From a virus: a DNA stretch of 30,585 bases. Both the position numbers and the translations under genes were made by a program. The notes beneath the pieces were generated by a model that was not told the origin of the DNA, did no database searches, and was given only the letters and a program-made list of their open reading frames with translations. Positions 21,325-30,285 of the stretch are shown here, in pieces (position 1 is the first letter of the stretch; each line of letters begins with the position of its first letter). Location: IMG/VR virus record IMGVR_UViG_3300032220_000192, positions 1-30,585 of that record, one strand, 5' to 3'.

Positions 21325-23094
21325 TTAGATTGACTTCAGGATCCTCACGACTCTGTCGTACATCTCCCTGTCTTTTTTGTACTGCTCGTAGTCTTCTTTC
21401 TCCATAAAGTTGCCCTCGATGGAAAAGCCATTGAGCTTGCCTTCTTTGATTTGCTTCCACACTTCTGCATCTTGAACACGCATTGCCACCATCCAGGTTC
21501 CGATAGGAACATCCAGACCATATTTGGTGTTGGCTTTGTCGTCTTCTGTTTCTACTATCCAAGTTTCCTTGACGTAAGAGTTAGCCCCGTTAGCTCCGTC
21601 GTGTTCTACATTAGTAGATCCGTTGCGAAGTTCCCGCATAAACTTTTCTGCAATCTTAGCAATAGTTGCTGCAGAAAATTTAACTGCATACCTTTCCTTA
21701 GTTTTCTCGTCCACTCTAGGAATCACCATGTCCGGAATCATTGCTGGTCCTATCACGATGCGTTGGTCTTCAGAAGCAAAGAACTGCTTGGACATTTTCT
21801 CTGATGCCTTCGGGTGCCCTTTAGGAAGTAGGTCGTTGTCTTGATTGTAGTCCTTGTCATATCCGGATCTGTTGCCGGCTAGGATATTTAGAAAAGCGTT
21901 TACTCTCGCCATTGCCCACTGTGATCTCTGCATGCCTCTCTTGCCAGGAGTTCCTACCGAATAGGCACCCGAACCTCTGCGCCACACAGCCTTTAGCATA
22001 CCAAGTGTAGCCTTCTGGCTGTCCTGTGGGTTCTTTTCGTTGTGTGCTTCTATTTTGTCCTTCAGAGTTTTTTCCACAGAATCAGGAACTTCTACCCCTC
22101 CTCTTGTTGTTGTAGAATCTCCGGGTTCGTTCTTAGCGGATCCAGTTCTGCCTCTTTCCTCTTTAGGAATTCTTGCAAGCGGTCTGTCGCCTTTGTTGCC
22201 AGATGCTGGTGCTGCAAACTTTTCTAGCTCTGGGTGGTAGCCGATGTAAACCAGTTCTCCAGAATCAGTAATTGTTTCACCGTCTACTACAACTTCTGCA
22301 GGCTCTATATTGTCTGGGCTTTCGTACCAGTATTGGACATCATATCCTCCGTCTTCTTTAAGTTCAACAACTAGACCTCTGTCGTAGTTTTGATCTTCTG
22401 CCTGTAGGATAACCTTTTGCCCTCTTGGAAGTGGAATACCTTGCAGAGCATATTGGTCTTTCCGCTTTGGGATTTCATCCACATACACAGGAAGTGCAGA
22501 AACGTCGATTGACAATTCTTCTTTACGGATTTCCTTTAGCTTCTTTTCCGCCCAAGAAACTCCAGCTTCTCCACCCCAAGCGTCCCACATCAACTTGCCA
22601 CAGCCTTCGCCGTAGGGTGTATCTGAATTCTGCCTGTGTCTTTGGAATGCAGACATGCGGGCGATTGTGTCTTCTGAAATTGGTTCACGATTTGCCAGTT
22701 GGTTTGCTCTTGCTTTACCTGGTCCCATTCCACAGTCTCCCCATCCGTTTTCTTCCGCCCAAGCCAGTGCACGCTTTGCGTTGTTAACTGCTGCCTCTGG
22801 ATAGTCTGTGTAGGTTTCTGCTGCAAACTCTGCTGCCGAAGCCTTTTCTCTGTAGGTGCTATAGCAAATTGCTGCAGCTTGGTCGGTTTCATACCCTTCG
22901 TCTCCTACTAGCTTTGCTATACAACGTGGGATAAACTCGTCTTCTGATTCTCCAGCAGAAGGGTCCACGAACTCTTCACGTTTAAAGGCAAGCCAATTTC
23001 TCTCTATGGCAGGTATCTCTACCAAAGAAATAGCAGACACCCCAGACTCGATTAGGTCGTCTATAATTTCTAAGTCTATAATTTTGTTTTCCAT
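21325..23094 (-). CDS. Head maturation protease (XkdF-like) with large inserted domains
   Basis: The 589-residue protein begins with the N-terminal segment typical of XkdF-like proteases (SGVSAISLVEIPAIERNWLA, about 17-36). The protease core is at the C-terminus (about 438-565), with candidate catalytic residues H498 in NVEHDG and S558 in LNGFSIEGNF. Between them are four accessory stretches: a cysteine motif with IPRCIAKLVGDEGYETDQAA (about 55-74), an aromatic region with WAEENGWGDCGMGPGKARAN (about 112-131), a beta domain around 212-292, and a domain with QKATLGMLKAVWRRGSGAYS (about 360-379). The core probably cleaves the scaffold or capsid during maturation. The inserts may bind DNA, capsid or host. 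It follows the tape measure with its own late promoter. Confidence 0.8.
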   Translation of the reverse strand: MENKIIDLEIIDDLIESGVSAISLVEIPAIERNWLAFKREEFVDPSAGESEDEFIPRCIAKLVGDEGYETDQAAAICYSTYREKASAAEFAAETYTDYPEAAVNNAKRALAWAEENGWGDCGMGPGKARANQLANREPISEDTIARMSAFQRHRQNSDTPYGEGCGKLMWDAWGGEAGVSWAEKKLKEIRKEELSIDVSALPVYVDEIPKRKDQYALQGIPLPRGQKVILQAEDQNYDRGLVVELKEDGGYDVQYWYESPDNIEPAEVVVDGETITDSGELVYIGYHPELEKFAAPASGNKGDRPLARIPKEERGRTGSAKNEPGDSTTTRGGVEVPDSVEKTLKDKIEAHNEKNPQDSQKATLGMLKAVWRRGSGAYSVGTPGKRGMQRSQWAMARVNAFLNILAGNRSGYDKDYNQDNDLLPKGHPKASEKMSKQFFASEDQRIVIGPAMIPDMVIPRVDEKTKERYAVKFSAATIAKIAEKFMRELRNGSTNVEHDGANGANSYVKETWIVETEDDKANTKYGLDVPIGTWMVAMRVQDAEVWKQIKEGKLNGFSIEGNFMEKEDYEQYKKDREMYDRVVRILKSI

Positions 23095-23100
23095 TCTTAT

Positions 23101-23127
23101 TAAGTATGATTTAGTCTAATCTTGCCA
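23101..23127 (-). promoter_or_regulatory. Putative phage late promoter 6
   Basis: The minus strand shows TGGCAA (23127-23122), 12 nt, then TCATACTTA (23109-23101), and the ATG of the protease gene 6 nt further on. The first box differs from the consensus in its last base. Confidence 0.7.
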
Positions 23128-25504
23128 ATTGTGAAAGCTTGTTGTCTGCTTCTTGCTGGGAAGTCATGTCGGAAGCTACCACGTAGGTTTTAACTATTGG
23201 CTGTTGCATGTTGTTGTTTACCTGTGGTCCAGGTGTATTTCCTTGTGCATTGATCGATTGCAGAAGAGGCATGAAGTTTGCAGTGGATCTGCGGTTGACT
23301 ACAAATTCACCGCCTTCAAGTTCTCCGAGTGCAGTCTTAATTCCTCCAAGGTCATGGGAAGGTCCGCCCAGTAGTCCACCTTCTGCATATTTAGATGGTG
23401 CTGTACCACTACCTGCCCCGCCTGCTCCACCGCCTGCTCCTCCACCTCCAGATGGTTCAAACTTAGAAGAAGCAATCTTGGCAACGTTGGCAGCAGAAGT
23501 AATAATTGCAAAAGCTAAAGATGCAATACCTGCTGGGTTGGGAACCGGACCGATAGCAACTGGAGACTGAGCTAAAGAAGATGTGATTGCTTTAAATCCA
23601 TCTATGATAGCCAAAGACAGTTGCAGCTTCTTATTAAATTCAAATTGCTTCTTTAAAATTGCCTCTTCCTCTTTGGAACCTTTTTCTGCCTTGGCTAATT
23701 TGTTAGCAAAGTAGGCATCTCCAACGGCTTGGATAGCTCCTTGTGCTTCAGTAGCAAGTTTAAGTCCCTGGTTTATTTTATCGAGCTGATCTTCAAAATC
23801 TGTTTGACGTAGATCTTTTCTTTTGTTAAACAGTTCCAACTCCAACTTATAGTATTCCTCGTTAGACTTTTCGGTGGCAGCAAGTTTTTCTTCTAGCTCT
23901 TTGATTTCTAATTCTGCAAGTTGTCTTCTTAGCTCTCTTTCAGACAAACCCTTCTGCTGGAGAAGAGCAGCTTCTTTGTCGTAGAATCTGGTGATGCCTT
24001 CGATTCTCTTGTTGTAAGCCTCTTTAGCATCTGCAATAGCCTTCTCTTCTTCTGCTTTCTTCTTCTCTTCTTGAGATTTAGCAAAAGCATCTTCTTGTTC
24101 TTTTAGCAGTTCTAGCTTCTGGGCTTCCAACTTCGCAATCATATCTGCGTTACCCTTAGCCTTTTCGATCAGCTTGTTGTAGTTGTCTGTGGTCTGCTGT
24201 TGTTGTTGGGCAAACTTCTCTGCATCTGTGTTGACTAAAGCATCTGCCAACTCCTTCTGTAGGGCTTTTTCTTTGTCTGCAGCATCCTGATTTATCTTTG
24301 CTACTGCTAAATCATATGTCTCATCAGCCTCTAACTTCAACCTTTTCTTCTCTTTAGCTGTGTATTTCCCCCTGTCGATTTCTCGTTTAGTGTTTTCTTT
24401 ATCTAATTCTGCAGCTTTTCTATCTCTTTGCTCCTGGTCTTTAATAGAAGCCAACAGATTCTTTTGATCTGCAGCCCTAATTTTATCTTGGGCAGCAAGT
24501 CTTTCGTCTGCGTAAGCTTTAGCTTGTGCAGCAATCTCTTTGTTCTTCGCTTCTTCTTCTGCCTTTAACTTCTTTTCTTCTTTGTTGAAACCTCTTCTTT
24601 TGGCAGCAAGATCCTGTTCTGTCTGTAGAAGTTTAATGGTTGCAGCATCTATTGCATCTAAATTTTCTTTAGAATCTCCGTCTTGTCTTTGTTTTTCTTT
24701 TGCTGCATTAAGTCTTTTCTTAGCAAGATCTACTTCTTGTTGGGACAAAGAAGTTTCAGCAGCTCGAATTGTGTCTAAGGCTTTCTTCCTATCTGCATAG
24801 GAGGCATTGGTATCTGACAGAAGTTCTTTAGTTTCTGCAAGTTGTTTGTTTTGCTTTGCACGTGCAACTTCTAAATCCCCCTCGGCTTCGTCAATTTCGT
24901 TTAGAGTCTGGGCGAGTTTCATTCCGTCTTCTGCAGCTTGTGCAAAAGAAAGACCGAAGAACTTACCAACTTCGATTGCTGCCTCCATCGCCTTTACAAG
25001 ACCTTCTGCTACAAGAGCAGCAAGTTCTCCAATTGCTTTAGTGATTGGCTTTATGATGCCACCCAGTGCACCGAAGATTTTATTTAGGGCAAAAGTTCCC
25101 TTTTCGGTAGAGTTGATTGCTTTATTTACTGCTGCAAAAATTGCAACCAAAGCTGTAATCACTGCCCCAATTGGGTTCATGACAAATCCAAGAGCAGCCT
25201 TAGATAAGCCCTGGAATCCTGAAATTGCCCCGCCGATTGGTCCTGGGATAGTGCTCAGAGACTGACCAATGTTCTTTAACCCATCGATAGCCCCTTTAGG
25301 CTTTAGTCCGTCAAGACCTTCTTTCTGCAAAACCCCTAAAGAGGTCTTAGCTTTGTTGGATTCCTGGACAAGTTTACTAAAATCCGGATCGTTAATATCA
25401 GATGTTTTTATCTGCTCGTCAAGTGCAGCTATCTGATCTTGGATTCCCTTAATTGTCTTAGCAGCTGGTTCACCGTTTATTTTTAGTATAAATTCTTTTG
25501 CCAT
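23111..25504 (-). CDS. Tape measure protein
   Basis: The 797-residue protein has hydrophobic segments near residues 85-135 (including PIGAVITALVAIFAAVNKAI) and a very long charged coiled-coil region (about 195-600, rich in KAEEEKAIADAKEA-type runs). A glycine-rich stretch follows (about 690-715), then a C-terminal motif with YAEGGLLGGPSHDLGGIKTA. This is the layout of siphovirus tape measures, which set tail length and help DNA entry. If the usual 0.15 nm per residue holds, the tail would be about 120 nm. It has its own late promoter, with the ATG 7 nt from the second box. Confidence 0.85.
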   Translation of the reverse strand: MAKEFILKINGEPAAKTIKGIQDQIAALDEQIKTSDINDPDFSKLVQESNKAKTSLGVLQKEGLDGLKPKGAIDGLKNIGQSLSTIPGPIGGAISGFQGLSKAALGFVMNPIGAVITALVAIFAAVNKAINSTEKGTFALNKIFGALGGIIKPITKAIGELAALVAEGLVKAMEAAIEVGKFFGLSFAQAAEDGMKLAQTLNEIDEAEGDLEVARAKQNKQLAETKELLSDTNASYADRKKALDTIRAAETSLSQQEVDLAKKRLNAAKEKQRQDGDSKENLDAIDAATIKLLQTEQDLAAKRRGFNKEEKKLKAEEEAKNKEIAAQAKAYADERLAAQDKIRAADQKNLLASIKDQEQRDRKAAELDKENTKREIDRGKYTAKEKKRLKLEADETYDLAVAKINQDAADKEKALQKELADALVNTDAEKFAQQQQQTTDNYNKLIEKAKGNADMIAKLEAQKLELLKEQEDAFAKSQEEKKKAEEEKAIADAKEAYNKRIEGITRFYDKEAALLQQKGLSERELRRQLAELEIKELEEKLAATEKSNEEYYKLELELFNKRKDLRQTDFEDQLDKINQGLKLATEAQGAIQAVGDAYFANKLAKAEKGSKEEEAILKKQFEFNKKLQLSLAIIDGFKAITSSLAQSPVAIGPVPNPAGIASLAFAIITSAANVAKIASSKFEPSGGGGAGGGAGGAGSGTAPSKYAEGGLLGGPSHDLGGIKTALGELEGGEFVVNRRSTANFMPLLQSINAQGNTPGPQVNNNMQQPIVKTYVVASDMTSQQEADNKLSQLARLD

Positions 25505-25511
25505 GTGTTAG

Positions 25512-25538
25512 TAAGTATGATTTTGGTGCTTTCTGTTA
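25512..25538 (-). promoter_or_regulatory. Putative phage late promoter 7
   Basis: The minus strand shows TAACAG (25538-25533), 12 nt, then TCATACTTA (25520-25512), and the ATG of the tape measure gene 7 nt further on. The first box overlaps the stop of the upstream 939-residue gene. Confidence 0.7.
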
Positions 25539-28355
25539 GAAGTCGATAGAAAATTCCCCTTCGTATCCATCTACGGTAACTGCTGGTGCAATTGCTGCCG
25601 GGAAGCCACCTGTGATCGGCTGGTAAGTTCCTGATCTTGTTTCGTAGAATCCTGTTCCCCCATTAACTTTTAGAAGCATGGTCTGAGTGTTAATGCTAGC
25701 CCCGGAAGCCCCGGTTGGCCAAGTTAAATCAAACTTAACCCCGTAGGTAAAAGGAACATTGAAAGTTACGTCTAAAGAGTTCTGTGGGGTTAAGAAGTAG
25801 TACTGCATAGGAATATAGGTTCCCATTGTTCCCCCCGTTGCCCCGTACATTGCAACTTGTAAATTAGTTCCCAGTGTAGACCCCGTAGCCCCGATAGTTA
25901 GGTTAACATCTTCTCCTGTTTCGAAGTAAACTCCGCCTGTGCAGCCACCTGTAACAATAGCAGACCAATAAGTTGGCAAAGGATTAACTGGTGGGTAAAG
26001 CATACACACTGCGTTGCAGGTGTTTGGTGCAAGCGTCACAGTCTGTAGATTTCCGTCGCAGTCTACGTAAACGTAGCTAGAATTCTCAGCAGTCAACGAT
26101 TGGGTGTAGCAGAGAGACACAGTAGCACAAGTTCCTGACGTTGCTCCGGTAGCCCCGAGGGTTAGCCTCGGAAGAGCTGGATTCGGACACTTGACAAGCT
26201 CCACTTTAACCTTAGCTATTTCTCCTACTGGATAGTCTGAAATTCTACTGACAAAATACCATGCATCTTTCAACCAGATCTTATCGTTGAAACTAAGAGA
26301 CTGAACTTCTAACGGGTTTAACTTTAAGCTGGTTACAACTTTTCTGTTGTATGGATCGTACAGCCAAGTAACAAAGTCTTCCCAGTAAACTGTGTATAGA
26401 TCGTTGGCAGTTGTCTGCACATAGTCTGCTTCTGGAGACCAAAGCTGTGGCTTAGACTGGTAAGTTAGCTCTTGGGTAAACTTAGTTGGTGGCCAAGTTT
26501 CAAAAGTGGAAACCAACGGGTAAGTGTTTTGTGCTACAGCACCTGTAGTTCCTCCGACAGTTGGAAATAAGTACCACGGTATATCATTAGCCTGTAATCC
26601 GTTATAGAATAAAATTCTAGGCTTTACCTGGATTGGCTGAAGTCTGCCCGAGTTGGGTTGGGTAACTTCTCCCGGCTGGAGCTTTGCAAAAGTTGGAAAC
26701 ACCCAGTTTGGATACTGGGTTGACGTCTTAGAAAAGATAGACTGCAATGGAGTTGCTGCAAATGGAACTCTAGTTTCTTGTGTGCCCTTAATGATGTTGA
26801 TTCCTGAATCGAACTGACGGAACAAGAAAGATCTTTTGTACTGATCTTGGAAGATTGTGTTCTGAACATCCGAGTCGTCTAAGCCTGTGAAAATTAAATT
26901 TCTCTGCTGATCTTGAAACATTGGAATCTGCTGGAAGTCTGTGCTGCCGTCCATGTATTCTGTCCAATCTTTTTCTTGTCCCAACTGGATCCAATCTACC
27001 CAGGGTTCTATTTTAAAAGATCTAGCAGAATCTCTGTCTGGCTCGAACACCAAATTAAACATCTTGGTGATGCCTTTGATAAAGTCAAGCTTCTTCATGC
27101 TGCCTTCTCCTGGATAGAATGTAGAAACTACAACATCGTCTGGTCCGTCTACAACTTCAAAGAGAACTTCTGAAAATAGAATGTTCGGATTCGAATAGGA
27201 AAGGTTGGTTACTTGGTAGGAAAGGGTATCTCCCTGCGAGTAAGTTCCTGTTATTGTAGAGATGTAAACAAAAGTAGTAGAAATAGACGAAGAAAAGGTG
27301 TCGATAGACCCTGGAGATGGCACCCCATTTGTCACTGTATCCACCCTAATTGCTGCAGAAGCTCCGCCCGGAGGGGTAACCTTAGCTTTAAAAGTCATTC
27401 TGATGGTGTAAGTCCCAGTTACTGGAGCAGTCCACTCAGAAAGAATGGTGTCAAAAGTTCTATCTCTGTCGTTAAGAATGTTGGTAAAGAAGATTCTATC
27501 GGTCTGTCCAAGACCAACTCTGAAATCTCTACCTGCAACCTGACAAACTCCAACGTTCAGAAACTGTTCCGACCTTGCTATGTTGTCGCTGATCATGTAC
27601 ATTCTGTCCACTAGATCGGTTTCCATAAATGCAGATGTGTAGGTGTATCCTGCTTCTTCGAATATCTTGTCCCACAACCACTTAACTCTCGTGGCTGGCT
27701 TAAATTGTTTTAAATCTAAACCACCTGTTGTTCCCTGGGTGAAAGATCCTGCTGGTGCAGCACCTGTAGATCCCTTAGGAAATCCGTTGGACAGAGTTAC
27801 TATAGTTGGAACAGAAGCAGAGTTGTAGGTGTAGCCCCACTCGCACAGAGGATATAGCACGTTGCCGTCTTTTAGCCCCGAAGTAGCCCCGGCGGTTGCT
27901 CCCCAAGATGCGGTAACGTTCGCATAGGTCAGAGCGTGGTTTAGTTCGGACGTGTCTATCTCGTTCATGTAGGCATCCCCTACATCTGAAGCAAACGTGG
28001 ATGTGTCTCCCATGAATAGCACTTCGTATTCGATGGTCCCGTACTGCTCGTTTCTGATCACAGACTTTAAAGTTATATTTCCTATAGTAAATAGGAAACC
28101 GTCGCTTAAAATCCAGGCCTCTGCAGCTTTAGTGGCATCAAAAGAGTTTCCATTCACAGAGTAAACGTCTTCGAAGAATCTAACGTTCTCTCCCTGTCCT
28201 GGAATCCTGAACGTCTGGGAATAATAGGAGGACGGAACAAATGGGTTTTGTTCTGCCACCGACAAATTCATTCTGATTGGTTCGTATGCAGACAGCTGAA
28301 GAATACAAGTTTCCTCGGCCGTGTTCTTTGCAAATAATTGTACTTTTCCTGCCAT
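25536..28355 (-). CDS. Large tail-tip/baseplate-type protein
   Basis: The 939-residue protein starts MAGKVQLFAKNTAEETCILQ and is almost wholly beta-rich. Its N-terminal 150 residues include YEPIRMNLSVAEQNPFVPSS and YSQTFRIPGQGENVRFFEDV. The C-terminus has a cysteine-rich segment (about 745-800). It lies two genes before the protease and directly before the tape measure, so a tail-tip or hub role is likely. I do not recognise a specific family. Its ATG is one base after the stop of the 642-residue gene, so the two are coupled. Confidence 0.6.
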   Translation of the reverse strand: MAGKVQLFAKNTAEETCILQLSAYEPIRMNLSVAEQNPFVPSSYYSQTFRIPGQGENVRFFEDVYSVNGNSFDATKAAEAWILSDGFLFTIGNITLKSVIRNEQYGTIEYEVLFMGDTSTFASDVGDAYMNEIDTSELNHALTYANVTASWGATAGATSGLKDGNVLYPLCEWGYTYNSASVPTIVTLSNGFPKGSTGAAPAGSFTQGTTGGLDLKQFKPATRVKWLWDKIFEEAGYTYTSAFMETDLVDRMYMISDNIARSEQFLNVGVCQVAGRDFRVGLGQTDRIFFTNILNDRDRTFDTILSEWTAPVTGTYTIRMTFKAKVTPPGGASAAIRVDTVTNGVPSPGSIDTFSSSISTTFVYISTITGTYSQGDTLSYQVTNLSYSNPNILFSEVLFEVVDGPDDVVVSTFYPGEGSMKKLDFIKGITKMFNLVFEPDRDSARSFKIEPWVDWIQLGQEKDWTEYMDGSTDFQQIPMFQDQQRNLIFTGLDDSDVQNTIFQDQYKRSFLFRQFDSGINIIKGTQETRVPFAATPLQSIFSKTSTQYPNWVFPTFAKLQPGEVTQPNSGRLQPIQVKPRILFYNGLQANDIPWYLFPTVGGTTGAVAQNTYPLVSTFETWPPTKFTQELTYQSKPQLWSPEADYVQTTANDLYTVYWEDFVTWLYDPYNRKVVTSLKLNPLEVQSLSFNDKIWLKDAWYFVSRISDYPVGEIAKVKVELVKCPNPALPRLTLGATGATSGTCATVSLCYTQSLTAENSSYVYVDCDGNLQTVTLAPNTCNAVCMLYPPVNPLPTYWSAIVTGGCTGGVYFETGEDVNLTIGATGSTLGTNLQVAMYGATGGTMGTYIPMQYYFLTPQNSLDVTFNVPFTYGVKFDLTWPTGASGASINTQTMLLKVNGGTGFYETRSGTYQPITGGFPAAIAPAVTVDGYEGEFSIDF

Positions 28356-28356
28356 G

Positions 28357-30285
28357 TTAATATGATTGAACTACGTCTGGCTGTGCTTCTACGAAGGAGA
28401 CAAAGTATTGGAATAGCTTTTCTCTAGCGTAAGACTGCACAGAATAGTTAGCATCTGTGATTGTAATTAGGGTTGGTGTGGATCTACCTGGGAGGTAAAC
28501 GTGCACTGATGGGGAAGCAAACATAGTTCTAAGCCACTCAGATTGCTCTTCTGTAATCCAATCTGTCGAAGCTGTCCAAGTGTTGTTTAGCTGCATCTTG
28601 AAAACTGTTGTGCCCCAGGTGGAGGGGTTTATATCTTGGACAGACCATTGGGCAGAAGACCAGTACCCTGGGAGCTGATAGAATGTGTCCCGTGTTGCGT
28701 TTTGTGTGAACGTGTTTCTCTTGATAAAAGTGTACCAGTCCCTGCCGCCCAAATTGTTTAGCCAGGTAAATCTGATTGGATCAAATCCCCAACAGTTTGT
28801 ATCGTCGATTGTTAAACAAATTTCCTCCGACATTGCAGTTGCACCAAGTGCACAAGTTCCTGTGTTCGCAAAAGGGTACAGAGACAAGCAGATCTGGTCG
28901 AACTCTCCAGGGGTAACTGCAGTTGTTATGTTCCAGTAGTTGCTAAAGCAGCCAAACTTTCCACAAGAGACTGAAGTGCCACTGAACCATCTTAGTCCTA
29001 GTGCTGTGTAGTTCTTAGTTGCTGTGTGAGTCAGATTGTAGAGTTTATTTCCGCCCGAGTTTGTCACAGTAAACACTGCTATCTGTTCCCACTTTGCTGG
29101 GTTAGAAGATGCTCCGGTTGCTCCCCATAGATACATGGAAGCGTGCGAACCTGCAAAAGAGTTTAAAGATGGAATCTCAATGGAGATAACGTCTCCTATG
29201 GTGACAGTCATATCCTTGTAAACTAGATCTGACCAACCAGTGTAGCCAATTCCAAATCCAGTTGTACAGTTGCTGTTGTACTGGGGTTGAATATAAGAAT
29301 CGTCAATGGTGTAGACGAAGATGTTTGGGTTAGAAGCTGGAGTTAGTCCTGTGGTGTGTGAGCCAGGAAAGATGTCTATAGTTGGCTGGTAAGCACATCC
29401 GAATTCCCCGTCGAACAAAACTTCTTGATCTTGTACTATAGAAGTGATGTCTGCTGGGTTAATCTTAAACGAGTACAGCATGTTTTCTGGCCCCGAAGCC
29501 CCGGTGCCCAAAGGCGGCAGGGTGGAGCAAGTTGGCCAAACACCCCCGTTAGCCTCGGTTGCCACATAGTCTGTGTGTCCAACAAGTTCTCCATCTAAAG
29601 AGACTTCTGCCTTCATAGCATACGGGAACACAAATCCAGTTACTCCAGTTTCAAAGTTGCGGTTGATCCAAGACAACGTAAAATCTTCGTCAGACCTAAT
29701 TGCCTGAGGTGTATATGGACATCTGGTTAAAAACTTGCCCAGTGTATCTGGGGTAATACCACCAAGTCCCATCTCGTACTGCAGAATGTCTTCACCTGAG
29801 GTTGCCATGTAGTCGTAGTTTTCTGAAGCACCTTGTCCTGAAGCCCAAGCAACTACCGGAGTTGTGGAGTTGGGTGCTGGTCTCCAATCCCCGTCTGCAT
29901 ATAAACCGTAGGCTGGTGCACCAACGTTGCCCAGACCATCGTAGATAATGGAATCAGAAGTGACAGAGAGTGCATACTCTTCTCCGACTTTAGCGTAGAC
30001 CCTAGCAGCCAGACCTTCTCCGTAGTAGAATGGGGTTGTGCTTAGAAACGGAAGGTTCTGTGCTACTGTTAGTGCACCCTGCACCAACGAAGACACGTCT
30101 ATAATTCCTGATCCTGCTGGGTTAGCTGGGATTTTATATCTAAGGTAGGTGTTGTCGTTGATGTAGACGTCAAACACATATCTAAATTTAAACTGGGACA
30201 CCTGGTCGGACTGAACTTCCCAGATGATTGGATTGTATGCTGGCGACCAGATTGGTGGGGATTTAAGAGTTGAAACTATGCTCAT
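28357..30285 (-). CDS. Large virion protein, tail-tip module
   Basis: The 642-residue protein starts MSIVSTLKSPPIWSPAYNPI and has repeated beta-strand blocks, for example FRYVFDVYINDNTYLRYKIP (about 35-54). It ends with WLRTMFASPSVHVYLPGRST and a strand-rich tail. The start overlaps the stop of the -1 frame of the chaperone gene as ATGA, which both fixes this start and supports the frameshift. It has no recognised domain. Context suggests a distal tail or tail-hub component working with the 939-residue protein. Confidence 0.6.
   Translation of the reverse strand: MSIVSTLKSPPIWSPAYNPIIWEVQSDQVSQFKFRYVFDVYINDNTYLRYKIPANPAGSGIIDVSSLVQGALTVAQNLPFLSTTPFYYGEGLAARVYAKVGEEYALSVTSDSIIYDGLGNVGAPAYGLYADGDWRPAPNSTTPVVAWASGQGASENYDYMATSGEDILQYEMGLGGITPDTLGKFLTRCPYTPQAIRSDEDFTLSWINRNFETGVTGFVFPYAMKAEVSLDGELVGHTDYVATEANGGVWPTCSTLPPLGTGASGPENMLYSFKINPADITSIVQDQEVLFDGEFGCAYQPTIDIFPGSHTTGLTPASNPNIFVYTIDDSYIQPQYNSNCTTGFGIGYTGWSDLVYKDMTVTIGDVISIEIPSLNSFAGSHASMYLWGATGASSNPAKWEQIAVFTVTNSGGNKLYNLTHTATKNYTALGLRWFSGTSVSCGKFGCFSNYWNITTAVTPGEFDQICLSLYPFANTGTCALGATAMSEEICLTIDDTNCWGFDPIRFTWLNNLGGRDWYTFIKRNTFTQNATRDTFYQLPGYWSSAQWSVQDINPSTWGTTVFKMQLNNTWTASTDWITEEQSEWLRTMFASPSVHVYLPGRSTPTLITITDANYSVQSYAREKLFQYFVSFVEAQPDVVQSY

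Noticed and set aside
28355-28385. TCATATTA near the start of the 939-residue gene
   Set aside because: It is the coding end of the preceding gene, the spacing to an upstream CCAG is 11 rather than 12, and the ATG is only 3-4 bases away.
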